Origin: Bacteroides sp.
Lineage (GTDB): Bacteria; Bacteroidota; Bacteroidia; Bacteroidales; Bacteroidaceae
Assembly (NCBI GenBank): GCA_030151885.1
Contig: JASLCG010000048.1
Span: forward strand, 1 to 16,575
Reading direction: 5' to 3'
Length of the DNA: 16,575 nucleotides
Position 1 is the stretch's first letter. The number at the start of each line of letters is the position of its first letter. The notes below the pieces were generated by a model, which worked only from the letters and a program-made list of their open reading frames with translations, was not told the origin of the DNA and did no database searches. The translations under genes were made by a program, and so were the position numbers. This document shows positions 1 to 7,531 of this stretch, piece after piece.

Positions 1-908
1 AGGTATATATCTTGTTGTTCTACCGAGCTTAGATTATTTGGTAAAATAGGGTTTGCAGCACTAAAACCGAGTTGTAGGTAATCTGTTGTTTGATCTTGTC
101 CTATTTCAGTGTTTTTAAAGAGGTCCTTTGTTAATTTTACTATTTCACTATTAATGATAGGGCTGTTTATAACTTTTTTATACCTTTCATTGCTCCCATC
201 AATTAATATATGTCTAAAGGATTCTTTAAATCGGCTGTTACTATTATAGTATTTTTCAACATTTGCTAGGGGAGTCCACACTAAATCACCTTCTCTAAAA
301 GAGACAGAGCTAAGTTCGTTGTAATTGCTAACCCAAGCAGGATAGTCTATATAGTATGTGGAGCTACTCCATTTACCATTTTCTGGATTAAACCACAATA
401 CTCCGTTTGCAGAATGGCCAGCTAATAAAATAGCCATATCAGAAGTTGGAGCTATAGAATATATTATTGAAGAGCCATTATTTTCACGGTTAAGCTCATC
501 AGTAATTGTTGAGCACATGATGTTATTGGCAGATGAAGATAAGGAAGTATAATTTCCCATATAATCTTTATCGTATACACAGCTTTTAGCTTGGTTGGTC
601 GATTTATCTAACCATTCATTTGCAATGATACCATGAGTGTATGGGATAGTTCCTGTTACTATTGTAGCCGATGCTGAGGATCTGTCTATTGTATGGAGTG
701 GGTAGTAGGTATCCTTATAAACTAATCCTTCTTTCCACAGCCTTCTAAAGCCATTGTCTCCGTATAAGTTCCAGTAGGTTTCAATTAACTCCGTACTTAA
801 CTGATCTATAGTTAAGCCCACAACAAGCTTAGGCTTAGACATATTTGTCTGAGCTTGTAAACTAGTTATCGCTAATGCTGTAATAATCGAAGTTATTAAT
901 CCTCTCAT
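1..908 (-). CDS. Secreted alkaline phosphatase superfamily protein (PafA/NPP-like), C-terminus cut off by window edge
   Basis: The frame is open from an ATG at 908 to base 1 (302 residues seen; the 3' part lies outside). Residues 1-20 form a signal peptide (hydrophobic run ending SLQAQ), so the protein is periplasmic or surface-exposed. Family signatures are VVGLTIDQL with the metal-ligand Asp35, the segment ATIVTGTIPYTHGIIANEW (residues 81-99), and AGHSANGVLW followed by a W-SSSTYY block at about 163-186. These place it in the type I phosphodiesterase/PafA group, whose members hydrolyse phosphate mono- or diesters with two zinc ions. By my recalled alignment to PafA, Asn100 is kept (Asn97 here), but nucleophile Thr79 is Arg76, Lys162 is Thr155 and Arg164 is Asp157. 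Activity is therefore doubtful or altered. The remaining metal ligands lie beyond the edge. Its ATG overlaps the TGA of the upstream DUF4105 gene, so the two genes are co-translated. The superfamily call is confident; the substrate is unknown. Confidence 0.85.
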   Translation of the reverse strand, partial: MRGLITSIITALAITSLQAQTNMSKPKLVVGLTIDQLSTELIETYWNLYGDNGFRRLWKEGLVYKDTYYPLHTIDRSSASATIVTGTIPYTHGIIANEWLDKSTNQAKSCVYDKDYMGNYTSLSSSANNIMCSTITDELNRENNGSSIIYSIAPTSDMAILLAGHSANGVLWFNPENGKWSSSTYYIDYPAWVSNYNELSSVSFREGDLVWTPLANVEKYYNSNSRFKESFRHILIDGSNERYKKVINSPIINSEIVKLTKDLFKNTEIGQDQTTDYLQLGFSAANPILPNNLSSVEQQDIY

Positions 909-2077
909 TTTTTATCTCTTATAATAATATAGGTTAATGACCTAACCCATATTATTGCTCCCAAAGGTAATATGCCAAAATCAATTCTTTGTGGAATCCA
1001 GCAGTAAAACAATATAAAAAGTGTTAAAATGCAAATATTGATGTAATGATAGTAAATAATACGGCTGTTTTTTGCCTTTCTATAGATAATAGGAGCACAA
1101 ATAAGATGAATAGGGTGAAAAATAAAAAGTAAATAATTATTTGAAACAGCCGGATGCTCAGAAAACAATGCTAAAAAAGTTAATATTAAGCCTACAATTC
1201 CGTATGTAGAGAAAATAAATAGATCTAATAGCCTAAAGTTCCTATTCAAGGTATATCCCCAATAGCTAACTAAGACTATAATTAAGAAGAATATAGAAAA
1301 AACAACTGTTGGTGAAAAGATACTGTTAAGTAGATTGTTTTTTGGGGTAGGAAAATCTAGTACTTTAGCAATAGGTTGTGTTAGTTTAACTCCGTTAATT
1401 GTGGATAAGTCTAAAACCTTCATTAATTCAAGAGGTGCAAACAATAATTGTCTGGTTGATATCTCTTTATCAGCATCTGCTCCTAAGCATAAGTCCATTC
1501 CAAATTTGCTCCATGGGGCTAGTTTAGAATATTTATGTATGACATCCCTATAAGATAATGACTCTTTATATAGAGAATCAGGCATGGTAATTTTACCTGT
1601 TACATCTTCAATTTTCGCTATAGGTCTTGTTGCACAGTTATCGTATAGAAAATTATATCTATAAATAACGTTCTCGGGAAGTAAATTCTGATTTAATGCA
1701 TTGACAATATCTCTTTTTTCTTTGATTGGTAGATTCAACTTTTGTTCCCAAACATCTCTTTTAAAATAGTTGTATTCATAGATAAAATAGTCGTAAGGGA
1801 CTTGTCCTAACTGATAATCTGTATGACCAAGAGCAAATCGAATGGCAAAATTCTTACTGCTAAAGTCAAATAGACCATAGTTATATACAAAATCAAAGTG
1901 TTGTTTCGGAATTTTAACCCTAATAGCTGTATGTCCAAATAAAGTATATATACTAGACCCTGGACCGCATGTTAGTATGCTTATGTGTATATCTTGATCA
2001 TCATTTTGTGAGTTGGCAGGGGTAGAAAAGCTAACTACTGCAAAAAAAATCAATAGTATTAAGTTGAATTGTTTCAT
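905..2077 (-). CDS. DUF4105 (Lnb N-terminal periplasmic domain-like) protein with C-terminal membrane helices
   Basis: The protein is 390 aa from the ATG at 2077. A longer TTG start at 2101 is possible, but it sits inside the predicted -7 promoter box, and only the ATG start gives a clean signal peptide (MKQFNLILLIFFAVVSF, ending near NSQ). Residues about 25-240 carry DUF4105 hallmarks: FGHTAIRV with His49, YNYGLFDF, a LGHTDYQL block, and YNFLYDNCATR with Cys148. A conserved His and Cys in this family suggest a papain-like hydrolase fold, but its activity is not established to my knowledge. From about residue 255 to 385 there are roughly five hydrophobic helices, so the soluble domain is tethered to the inner membrane and faces the periplasm. 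It is the first gene of a two-gene minus-strand operon and overlaps the phosphatase-like gene by 4 bp (ATGA). The family call is good; the function is unknown. Confidence 0.85.
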   Translation of the reverse strand: MKQFNLILLIFFAVVSFSTPANSQNDDQDIHISILTCGPGSSIYTLFGHTAIRVKIPKQHFDFVYNYGLFDFSSKNFAIRFALGHTDYQLGQVPYDYFIYEYNYFKRDVWEQKLNLPIKEKRDIVNALNQNLLPENVIYRYNFLYDNCATRPIAKIEDVTGKITMPDSLYKESLSYRDVIHKYSKLAPWSKFGMDLCLGADADKEISTRQLLFAPLELMKVLDLSTINGVKLTQPIAKVLDFPTPKNNLLNSIFSPTVVFSIFFLIIVLVSYWGYTLNRNFRLLDLFIFSTYGIVGLILTFLALFSEHPAVSNNYLLFIFHPIHLICAPIIYRKAKNSRIIYYHYINICILTLFILFYCWIPQRIDFGILPLGAIIWVRSLTYIIIRDKK

Positions 2078-2098
2078 AAAAAAATATAATATTGATAG

Positions 2099-2106
2099 CA
2101 AATATA
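2099..2106 (-). promoter_or_regulatory. Putative Bacteroidota -7 box for the DUF4105 operon
   Basis: On the minus strand these bases read TATATTTG, an exact match to the TAnnTTTG consensus. The box lies 21 bp upstream of the DUF4105 ATG, leaving a short leader. No convincing -33 TTTG is seen at the usual spacing. The position argues against the upstream TTG at 2101 as a start codon. Confidence 0.5.
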
Positions 2107-2172
2107 AGGCTTATTTTGAATTACTATTAATATAATCTTTCAAATAACCCTTATAGTTTCTTTAAATTAGAT

Positions 2173-2180
2173 TATCTTTG
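2173..2180 (+). promoter_or_regulatory. Putative Bacteroidota -7 box for coaX and the genes behind it
   Basis: TATCTTTG matches TAnnTTTG exactly and ends 19 bp before the GTG start of coaX. The -33 region is weak. Together with the minus-strand box at 2099-2106 it makes 2078-2199 a divergent promoter region. The intergenic space holds no other gene, and I see no strong hairpin in it. Confidence 0.5.
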
Positions 2181-2199
2181 TCAGCCTAAATAAGGAAAA

Positions 2200-2934
2200 G
2201 TGAATCTGATTATTGATATAGGAAATACAGTAGCAAAGGTTGCAATATTTAAGTCAGACAACTCTATAGCTTATAAGCAATTCTTTTCAAATAAGACTCT
2301 TGCAGGAATTGAGGATCTGTGCAAAAGGTATACTATTAAAAGAGGAATTGTTGCTAATGTGATAGATTTGACGGCTGAGGTTGTAGATAAACTTAATGGT
2401 TTAGGAATACCTTTATTATGGCTAGATCATAATACACCTTTGCCTATTAAAATATTATATAAGACCCCGAAAACTTTAGGGTACGATAGAGTTGCAGGTA
2501 TTGTTGGTGCCTATTTGGAACACCCTAGTAATGATATACTTGTTGTTGATGCTGGTACTGCTGTAACGTATGACTTTATAGACTCTAAAGGACAATATTA
2601 TGGAGGGAATATTTCTCCTGGTATAAAGATGAGGTTAAAAGCTTTAAATCAATATACAGCAAGGTTACCTTTGGTGTCTCCGGAAGGGGAGGTTAAAAAG
2701 CTAGGACAAACGACAGAAGAAGCTATTCGTGCAGGTGTAATAAGAGGTGTTGAGTTTGAAATTTTAGGATACGTCAATGAAATGAGCACACAATATCCTA
2801 ACCTTTTGGTTTTTTTAACGGGAGGTAATGATTTTTCTTTTGATTCAAATGTAAAAAATAGCATCTTTGCAGATAGGTTTCTTGTTATTAAAGGATTAAA
2901 TCGAATATTAAACTACAATAAATGGGAAGAATAA
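2200..2934 (+). CDS. coaX: Type III pantothenate kinase
   Basis: This 244-aa enzyme phosphorylates pantothenate with ATP, the first committed step of coenzyme A synthesis, in the cytoplasm. It belongs to the acetate/sugar kinase/Hsp70 (ASKHA) fold. Visible motifs are the N-terminal phosphate-binding IIDIGNT (residues 4-10), GYDR (94-97, with the catalytic-type Asp96), VVDAGTAVTYD (115-125), GGNISPG (135-141) and TGGND (207-211). The length is usual for the family. Translation starts at GTG: the alignment begins right at MNLIIDIGNT, no in-frame ATG precedes it, and a purine-rich AAGGAAAAG stretch lies directly upstream. Its last 13 bp overlap the next gene, so translation of the outer-membrane protein is probably coupled to it. 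It is the lead gene of the long plus-strand cluster. Confidence 0.95.
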   Translation: MNLIIDIGNTVAKVAIFKSDNSIAYKQFFSNKTLAGIEDLCKRYTIKRGIVANVIDLTAEVVDKLNGLGIPLLWLDHNTPLPIKILYKTPKTLGYDRVAGIVGAYLEHPSNDILVVDAGTAVTYDFIDSKGQYYGGNISPGIKMRLKALNQYTARLPLVSPEGEVKKLGQTTEEAIRAGVIRGVEFEILGYVNEMSTQYPNLLVFLTGGNDFSFDSNVKNSIFADRFLVIKGLNRILNYNKWEE

Positions 2935-4172
2935 ATAAAATACTTAGTGTATTGTTTCTAGTAATGTTTACTGGATTAACATTTGCACAGAATAACACAA
3001 ACACCCCTTATTCTCGATATGGCTATGGTCAACTCGTAGATCAAGGTTTTGGTAGAAATCAAGCCATGGGTGGTGTTGGTTATGCCTTGAGAGATAATTC
3101 TCAAATCAACCCATTAAATCCAGCTGCCTACTCGGCAATGGACTCACTGACATTTCTCTTTGAGGGAGGTATTAGTTTCCAAAATACAAATTTTAAAGAT
3201 GGAGGAACTAAACTTAATGCAAAGAACTCTAGTTTAGAATATTTAGCACTGCAATTTAGGCTTAAAAAATGGATGTCAATGAGTGCAGGTGTTCTTCCTC
3301 TTTCAAACATTGGTTACAGCGTAGATAGACTAAATCTAGATACTGAAGCTGTAGAGGCACAGCATCTTATCAAAATGAGTGGTGATGGAGGATTGCATAA
3401 AGTTTATACTGGTATTGCATTTTTACCATTGAATAACTTATCTCTAGGTGTAAATGTGGGCTTCTTATGGGGTAAATTAAAAAGAAATACGAATGTGTAT
3501 TTCCCTAATATAACAGGACCAAATGGTGCAAAACAGACTGCACATAATACAACAGTGTCTTTAAAAGGAGTAACTCTTGATTTTGGTGCGCAATATATCT
3601 ACAAGCTCTCTAAAAGTAGAAGATTGACTTTTGGAGCTGTTTATTCTCCTAAAATTTCTTTAAAGAATGATGTAGAAGTTGTTGATGTCCAAAATGTTGT
3701 TGATATTAACAAATATAAATCTAGTTACGACTTAGCTGCAAGTTATGGATTTGGTGTATCGTATCAAATAGATAAGAAATTTACGGTCTCTACGGATGTT
3801 TTATATCAAAAGTGGAGTGATGTTAAGTATTTTGGAGAAAAGGGTGTGTTATCTGATTTGACAAGAATCGGTGCAGGTGTTGAGTTCTTACCTAATTACT
3901 TTAGTAGAAACTATTTTGCTAAAGTTAAATATCGATTTGGAGCTCATATTGCTAACCCTTATTATAAAATAGATGGAGTAAGAGCCTCTAAGGAATTTGG
4001 TGTAAGTGCTGGATTTGGGCTTCCATTGCCACAAGGAAAGTCTCAGTTGAATGTTTCTGCTGAACTTGTTCGCGTTAATGGTCAAAAAAGTAGATTTGTT
4101 GACGAAACAATGTTTAGAATTAACTTGGGATTAGTATTTAATGAAAAGTGGTTCTTTAAACGAAAAATCTAA
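2922..4172 (+). CDS. Outer-membrane beta-barrel protein, FadL/OmpP1-like
   Basis: The product is 416 aa with a signal peptide (residues 1-22, cleavage after TFA) and a mature part dominated by alternating amphipathic strands with many aromatic and Gly residues, as in an outer-membrane barrel. The mature N-terminus has a Tyr/Gly-rich segment (TPYSRYGYGQL), an AMGGVGYAL motif and NPLNPAAYSAMDSL, which resembles the NPA region of FadL/TodX-type transporters for hydrophobic compounds. The C-terminus ends in a strand (MFRINLGLVFNEKWFF) followed by a short basic tail. The gene starts inside coaX (13-bp overlap). In Bacteroides relatives I recall an unnamed barrel protein at this place. Barrel and location are likely; the cargo is unknown and the FadL relation is tentative. 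Confidence 0.75.
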   Translation: MGRINKILSVLFLVMFTGLTFAQNNTNTPYSRYGYGQLVDQGFGRNQAMGGVGYALRDNSQINPLNPAAYSAMDSLTFLFEGGISFQNTNFKDGGTKLNAKNSSLEYLALQFRLKKWMSMSAGVLPLSNIGYSVDRLNLDTEAVEAQHLIKMSGDGGLHKVYTGIAFLPLNNLSLGVNVGFLWGKLKRNTNVYFPNITGPNGAKQTAHNTTVSLKGVTLDFGAQYIYKLSKSRRLTFGAVYSPKISLKNDVEVVDVQNVVDINKYKSSYDLAASYGFGVSYQIDKKFTVSTDVLYQKWSDVKYFGEKGVLSDLTRIGAGVEFLPNYFSRNYFAKVKYRFGAHIANPYYKIDGVRASKEFGVSAGFGLPLPQGKSQLNVSAELVRVNGQKSRFVDETMFRINLGLVFNEKWFFKRKI

Positions 4173-4209
4173 TAAGTGAATAACTAAAAAATAAATAATT
4201 ATACTAAAG

Positions 4210-5538
4210 ATGAAGATTACTAAACTATTTGTTGTATTACTACTTCTAATCGGAGGTACTAATACACTATCTGCGCAAGAGATGGACAAGGAGTGTCTAT
4301 CTAATAGTAGTATTTCGCACGAGGCTGTAAAAGCGGGTAACTATAAAGACGCTTATAAGCCTTGGAAAGAAGTTATTACAGACTGTCCAATGTTACGTTT
4401 CTACACTTATACAGATGGTTTTAAAATTCTTACTGCATTTTTAGGTGAAGTAGAAAAAGGTTCTGCAGAATATAATACATATTTTGAAGAGCTAATGAAT
4501 CTTCACGATTTAAGAATTGAGAATACTCCTAAGTTTTTAGCAAAAGGAACTAAAATATCTTCCGTTGCTGATGCTATTGGTAAAAAAGCTGTAGATTTTA
4601 TAACGTATGCTCCAAAGATGGATATAGATCAAGCTTATGGATGGCTTAAGACTTCTGTAGAAGGAGAGAAAAGTCAATCTCAGCCAGCTGTACTATATTA
4701 TTTTGTAGATCTATCTCTAAAGAAATTGCAAGCAGATGAGAACTTTAAGGAGTCATTTATTAATGATTATTTAATGGCTTCAGAGCTATCAGAAGAGGCT
4801 ATTGCGCTTTCAAAAAAGAAAAATCATAAGGCTGCATACGAAGCTACAAAAAATAATTTAACAGCTTTATTCATTGGTAGTGGAGCAGCAGACTGTACAT
4901 CACTTCAGAATATCTATGCTGATAAAGTTGAAGAAAATAAAGAGGACATTGAGTTCCTAAAACAAGTTATTTCTGTAATGAAAAACTTGAAATGTACAGA
5001 TCAAGAAGCATACGAGCAAGCTTCATTCTATGTGTATCAAATACAGCCAACAGCAGATGCTGCTTTAGGTGTAGGTGCAAGAGCATATAAAAGAGGTGAT
5101 ATAAATGATGCTGTGAAATTCTTTAATGAAGCTTTAGAGCTAGAAACTGATGCTTCTAAAAAAGCTGAAATAGCTTACTTCTCTGCTTCTGCATTGTTAA
5201 GTGCTAAAAGATATAATGAGGCTAGAAGTTATGCTCTTAAAGCATTAAGCTTTGATGCTAATTTTGGTAAATCATATATTCTAATAGCTAAAGCATACGC
5301 AAGCAGCCCTAACTGGTCTGATGAGGCGGTGCTAAATAAATGTACATATTTCTTAGTAATTGATAAGCTAAATAGAGCTAAAGCAGTAGATTCAAGCGCA
5401 GCTTCTGAAGCAAATCAATTAATTAACTTATACTCAAAATACACTCCTTCTGCACAAGACTTGTTTATGCTTGGATATAAAACAGGTGATCAAGTATCTA
5501 TCGGTGGTTGGATTGGTGAGTCAACAACTATTAGATAA
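4210..5538 (+). CDS. Secreted tetratricopeptide-repeat protein
   Basis: The protein is 442 aa with a signal peptide (MKITKLFVVLLLLIGGTNTL, cleavage near SAQ), so it is periplasmic or outer-membrane associated. The N-terminal region contains KAGNYKDAYKPWKEVI, a TPR-like helix pair at about residues 40-57. Clearer TPR units lie at about 283-365 (ARAYKRGDINDAVKFFNEAL, then a unit containing AKRYNEARSYALKAL). Such repeats scaffold protein-protein contacts. It follows the barrel gene by 37 bp of AT-rich sequence with no obvious promoter, and lies 12 bp before lptC, which suggests one transcript. The hairpin at 5586-5634 lies just beyond its stop codon and may define this gene's 3' end. I do not recognise a specific function; an envelope-assembly scaffold would be a guess from its neighbours. 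Confidence 0.75.
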   Translation: MKITKLFVVLLLLIGGTNTLSAQEMDKECLSNSSISHEAVKAGNYKDAYKPWKEVITDCPMLRFYTYTDGFKILTAFLGEVEKGSAEYNTYFEELMNLHDLRIENTPKFLAKGTKISSVADAIGKKAVDFITYAPKMDIDQAYGWLKTSVEGEKSQSQPAVLYYFVDLSLKKLQADENFKESFINDYLMASELSEEAIALSKKKNHKAAYEATKNNLTALFIGSGAADCTSLQNIYADKVEENKEDIEFLKQVISVMKNLKCTDQEAYEQASFYVYQIQPTADAALGVGARAYKRGDINDAVKFFNEALELETDASKKAEIAYFSASALLSAKRYNEARSYALKALSFDANFGKSYILIAKAYASSPNWSDEAVLNKCTYFLVIDKLNRAKAVDSSAASEANQLINLYSKYTPSAQDLFMLGYKTGDQVSIGGWIGESTTIR

Positions 5539-5550
5539 TCTAAAACTCGT

Positions 5551-6165
5551 ATGTTTTTAAATAAAAACAGTACAAATAGATTCCTAAAAAAAAGCATAAC
5601 AATGACCCTAGGAGTCATTGTTATGCTTTTTTTTATAGCTTTACCATCTTCTTGTAAGAAAAAAGGCAAAGATATTACTCAGGCTATACAGAATAGAGAG
5701 GCCCTTGCAAGAATGAAATCCACAAATATAGAGACATTGGTTTCTGATTCGGGGATGATAAGGTACAGAATGAAGGCTGGTGAGTGGTCTATTTATGATA
5801 AAAAAAATCCTTCATTTTGGGCTTTTGAAGATGGAGTTCATTTAGAACGTTTTGATAGTTTAATGACTATTGATGCATACATCGATGCAGATACAGCATA
5901 CTATTACGATAAGGACAAGTTGTGGGAGCTTCGAGGTAATGTTAGAATAGAAAATATTAAAGGTGAAAAATTTACAACAAATTTATTATATTGGAATCAA
6001 GTAACTGAAAAAGTCTACTCAGACGAATTTATTACTATATACAGTGGTGATCAAGTTTTATCTGGTTATGGCTTTGAATCGGATCAAAAGTTTGAGGATT
6101 ACGATATACGAAGAACTTCAGGAGTTATCTATTTAGATAATAAGGACGATAAAAATCATGAGTGA
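5551..6165 (+). CDS. lptC: LPS export ABC transporter periplasmic protein LptC (lipoprotein form)
   Basis: This 204-aa protein is the LptC component that passes lipopolysaccharide from the inner-membrane LptBFG complex to the periplasmic LptA bridge. It begins with a basic N-region (Lys13, Lys14), a hydrophobic core (about residues 19-31) and a lipobox LPSSC with Cys35, so it is probably a lipoprotein, unlike the helix-anchored E. coli protein. The mature part follows the LptC pattern: the GMIRYRMKAGEW strand, ...FEDGVHLERFDS, DADTAYYYDKDKLWELRGNVRIEN, and a late ...ITIYSGDQVLSGYGFESDQKFEDYDI block. Start at the ATG at 5551 is needed to supply the basic N-region; later ATGs (5602, 5623) would leave a signal too short or without charge. 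Oddly, the signal-peptide codons coincide with a perfect terminator-like hairpin (5586-5634). The end overlaps the next gene by 8 bp. Confidence 0.88.
   Translation: MFLNKNSTNRFLKKSITMTLGVIVMLFFIALPSSCKKKGKDITQAIQNREALARMKSTNIETLVSDSGMIRYRMKAGEWSIYDKKNPSFWAFEDGVHLERFDSLMTIDAYIDADTAYYYDKDKLWELRGNVRIENIKGEKFTTNLLYWNQVTEKVYSDEFITIYSGDQVLSGYGFESDQKFEDYDIRRTSGVIYLDNKDDKNHE
5586..5634. terminator. Perfect hairpin, terminator-like on both strands, inside the 5' end of lptC
   Basis: Bases 5586-5606 pair perfectly with 5614-5634, giving 21 bp with no mismatch around a 7-nt loop (CCTAGGA). The 13-bp core GCATAACAATGAC has A8 before it and T8 after it, so the structure has the form of an intrinsic terminator in either direction. 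It begins 48 bp after the stop codon of the TPR gene, and its left arm starts 35 nt after the lptC start codon. It is therefore translated as part of the LptC signal peptide. It could end the upstream transcript, act as an attenuator relieved by translation of lptC, or be an RNase III processing site. The structure is certain; the role is inferred. Confidence 0.75.
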
Positions 6166-7423
6166 AATACAACACATAGTTTTACTGCTACTAACAATGT
6201 TACTATCTGCATTCTTTTCTGGAATGGAGATAGCTTTTGTATCTGTTGATAAGTTAAGGTTTGAAATGGAGAAAGGAAAAGGGGTGAACTCTAAAATTCT
6301 TTCAAAGTTTTTTAAAAGACCTAATAACTTTATATCAACAATGTTAGTGGGTAATAATATCGCACTAGTTATCTATGGTATTTTAATGGCTACGCTATTA
6401 GACAACTTATTTCTTAAAGAGTTTGTATCTAATGAGTTCGTTAGGATGTTAATACAAACTATTTTTTCAACTATAGTTATACTGTTTATTGGTGAGTTTT
6501 TACCTAAAAATCTTTTTAAATTAAATCCCAATGGGGCTTTAAAAGTTTTTGCCATTCCTTTAGCATTTTGTTATATTGTATTGTACCCAATATCTGTATT
6601 CGCATCTTCATTATCGTATGTACTGTTAAGAACCTTTGGAGTGAAAGTCAATAAGGAAGTACAAAAAAAGGCTTTTACAAAAGTTGATTTAGACTATTTT
6701 ATTCAGTCAGGAATTGAGAATATTGATAGCAAAGATGAAATTGAAAATGAAGTGCAGATTTTTCAAAATGCCTTAGACTTTTCAACCGTAAAATTACGAG
6801 ATTGTATTGTACCAAGAACAGAAATTGTTGCATTAGACATAAATGCGTCGCAACAAGAACTGATGAATTTATTTATTGAAACTGGATTATCTAAAATCAT
6901 TATTTACAAGGAGAGTATAGACCATGTGGTAGGTTATATACACTCTTCAGAAATGTTTAGAAGTAAAGGAGACTGGGTTAATTTAGTACAGGATATCCCA
7001 ATTGTTCCAGATACAATGGCTGCACATAAACTTATGACGCTGTTTATGTCATTGAAGAAAACTTTAGCTGTAGTTGTTGATGAATTTGGAGGTATTTCTG
7101 GAATAGTTTCCTTAGAGGATTTAGTAGAGGAAATATTTGGAGATATAGAAGATGAACACGATATGGCTTCGTATGTCTCTAAAAAGATAAATGATTCTGA
7201 ATACGTACTATCTGCCCGAATGGAGATAGAAAAAGTTAATGAACTTTATGAATTAAACTTACCTGAATCTGATGATTATATTACAATAGGAGGTTTAATA
7301 CTACATCATTATCAGAGTTTACCTAAACTTCATGAGGTGATTACAATTGGAAAATTGCAGTTTAAAATCCTGAAGGTATCTATGAATAAGATAGAATTAG
7401 TGCGTTTAAATATAATTGACTAG
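6158..7423 (+). CDS. CNNM/CorC-family (hemolysin-type) membrane protein with paired CBS domains
   Basis: The product is 421 aa. Residues 1 to about 190 form a CNNM (DUF21) transmembrane domain with about four hydrophobic segments (for example HIVLLLLTMLLSAFFSGMEI with the usual SG-E-A pattern, and TIVILFIGEFLPKNLF with the family's GE-PK). Two CBS modules follow at about 213-268 (from VPRTEIVALD) and 272-330 (to DEFGGISGIVSLEDLVEEIFGDI, the family signature). A small CorC_HlyC domain at about 340-420 ends the protein. Relatives are linked to magnesium/cobalt or sodium-coupled divalent-cation efflux, and the Bacteroidota gliding protein GldE shares the architecture. I see no reason to call this one GldE or a true haemolysin. 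It starts inside lptC (8-bp overlap), so translation is coupled. The architecture is confident; the transported ion is unknown. Confidence 0.9.
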   Translation: MSEIQHIVLLLLTMLLSAFFSGMEIAFVSVDKLRFEMEKGKGVNSKILSKFFKRPNNFISTMLVGNNIALVIYGILMATLLDNLFLKEFVSNEFVRMLIQTIFSTIVILFIGEFLPKNLFKLNPNGALKVFAIPLAFCYIVLYPISVFASSLSYVLLRTFGVKVNKEVQKKAFTKVDLDYFIQSGIENIDSKDEIENEVQIFQNALDFSTVKLRDCIVPRTEIVALDINASQQELMNLFIETGLSKIIIYKESIDHVVGYIHSSEMFRSKGDWVNLVQDIPIVPDTMAAHKLMTLFMSLKKTLAVVVDEFGGISGIVSLEDLVEEIFGDIEDEHDMASYVSKKINDSEYVLSARMEIEKVNELYELNLPESDDYITIGGLILHHYQSLPKLHEVITIGKLQFKILKVSMNKIELVRLNIID

Positions 7424-7475
7424 GATAAACGTGAAATAATTTTAATTATGTTATAGTTAGGTGTACGCTTTTTTG

Positions 7476-7483
7476 TATCTTCG
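7476..7483 (+). promoter_or_regulatory. Putative Bacteroidota -7 box for the PpiD-like gene
   Basis: TATCTTCG differs by one base from TAnnTTTG and lies in the 108-bp gap after the CNNM gene, 48 bp before the next ATG. The leader after it is A-rich (AAATAAAAATAAAAATT), as is common for highly translated Bacteroidota genes. The -33 region is not clear. The gap and leader suggest a separate transcription start. Confidence 0.4.
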
Positions 7484-7531
7484 TGCGCTTAGTAGAAAAG
7501 ATTAAATAAAAATAAAAATTATATAAATAAA

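Noticed and set aside
358..552. Short plus-strand open frame opposite the phosphatase gene
   Set aside because: The minus strand carries a continuous 302-codon frame with clear family motifs over the whole region; this is an antisense shadow.
1335..1553. Plus-strand open frame of 72 codons opposite the DUF4105 gene
   Set aside because: It lies fully inside a well-supported minus-strand gene and has no recognisable motif or promoter.
2078..2101. Upstream TTG start adding eight residues to the DUF4105 protein
   Set aside because: The TTG lies within the predicted -7 promoter box, and the ATG at 2077 gives a normal signal peptide.
6158..7423. Naming the CNNM/CBS protein GldE or a haemolysin
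   Set aside because: The domain layout is shared by a broad family; no gliding genes are nearby and the haemolysin label is historical.
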